A stretch of DNA of 6,366 bases from Ornithinimicrobium sp. (lineage in GTDB: Bacteria; Actinomycetota; Actinomycetes; Actinomycetales; Dermatophilaceae), in contig JASKZT010000311.1 of NCBI GenBank assembly GCA_030145965.1, positions 1-6,366 of the forward strand. The letters are read 5' to 3'. The translations under genes were made by a program, and so were the position numbers. Positions 6,013-6,366 of this stretch are shown here, piece after piece (position 1 is the stretch's first letter; the number at the start of each line of letters is the position of its first letter). The notes beneath the pieces were generated by a model. It was given only the letters and a program-made list of their open reading frames with translations, did not search any database and was not told where the DNA came from.

Positions 6013-6019
6013 GCCGCGC

Positions 6020-6366
6020 ATGGCCCAGACCTCCACCGTCGACCTCGTCGTGTCCCTCGCCAAGCGCCGAGGCTTCGTCTTCCCCTGCGGCGAGATCTAC
6101 GGCGGGACGCGCTCCGCCTGGGACTACGGGCCGCTCGGCGTGGCGCTCAAGGAGAACATCAAGCGCCAGTGGTGGCGCTCCATGGTGCAGACCCGCGACG
6201 ACGTCGTCGGCCTGGACTCCTCGATCATCCTCCCGCGCCAGACCTGGGTGGCCTCGGGCCACGTCGGCGAGTTCTCCGACCCCCTGACCGAGTGCCAGTC
6301 CTGCCACAAGCGCTTCCGCGTGGACCACATGCAGGAGGCCGTGGCGGAGAAGAAGAACAAGAAGGC
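6020..6366 (+). CDS. glyS: Glycyl-tRNA synthetase, N-terminal part
   Basis: This class II synthetase charges tRNA-Gly with glycine. Only the first 115 codons and two bases are in the window; the gene runs off the right edge with no stop. The translation shows the start of the alpha2-type (single-chain) enzyme: [17 protein letters not shown] (13-29), the motif-1 region [16 protein letters not shown] (32-47), then [13 protein letters not shown] (73-85). The first half of the zinc-binding site follows as CQSC (C92, C95); the partner cysteines would lie beyond the edge. The lysine-rich 110-115 segment belongs to the usual insertion. ATG 6020 begins exactly where family members begin. It is divergent from the small membrane protein gene, with 57 bp between them. 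In M. tuberculosis glyS also lies near zur, which supports shared ancestry of this region. Confidence 0.97.
   Translation, partial: MAQTSTVDLVVSLAKRRGFVFPCGEIYGGTRSAWDYGPLGVALKENIKRQWWRSMVQTRDDVVGLDSSIILPRQTWVASGHVGEFSDPLTECQSCHKRFRVDHMQEAVAEKKNKK

Overview
The window comes from the chromosome of a very GC-rich actinobacterium. Almost every third codon position is G or C. The order recO - uppS - (zinc uptake/zur) - glyS is a known actinobacterial neighbourhood: Mycobacterium tuberculosis has recO, the decaprenyl diphosphate synthase, zur (furB) and glyS close together, and Streptomyces has znuACB-zur between uppS and glyS. I cannot name the genus. A Micrococcales-type organism is plausible, but that is inference. 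I see no mobile element, CRISPR array, tRNA or rRNA.

Layout. (1) 48-683, minus: an AlkB-type DNA/RNA demethylating dioxygenase. (2) 684-839: a divergent intergenic region with the alkB -10 box and a 14-bp perfect inverted repeat that folds into a 44-nt hairpin. (3) 840-2368, plus: recO and uppS, overlapping by GTGA. (4) 2365-5580, minus: a four-gene zinc operon transcribed znuA-znuC-znuB-zur, each junction a 4-bp start/stop overlap. It converges on uppS so tightly that both genes share a CTAG stop tetranucleotide. (5) 5581-5620: the operon control region with a clear Zur box. (6) 5621-5962, minus: a small three-helix membrane protein. (7) 6020 to the window end, plus: the first 115 codons of glycyl-tRNA synthetase.

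How the genes work together. ZnuA (lipoprotein zinc binder), ZnuB (permease) and ZnuC (ATPase) form one ABC importer. Zur, the last gene of the operon, senses zinc and should repress the single promoter upstream of znuA through the Zur box at 5601-5615, closing a feedback loop. Both ZnuA and ZnuB carry added histidine-rich stretches, an extracellular loop and a cytoplasmic tail. AlkB and RecO are both DNA-repair proteins and diverge from one intergenic region. UppS makes the polyprenyl carrier for cell-wall synthesis, and GlyS charges tRNA-Gly.

The most notable items are the hairpin before recO, the histidine-rich tail of ZnuB, and the fact that three genes (alkB, the small membrane protein, glyS) have a TANNNT -10 box 6-7 nt before the start codon, which is the signature of leaderless mRNAs. 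I found no wholly new multi-gene system.
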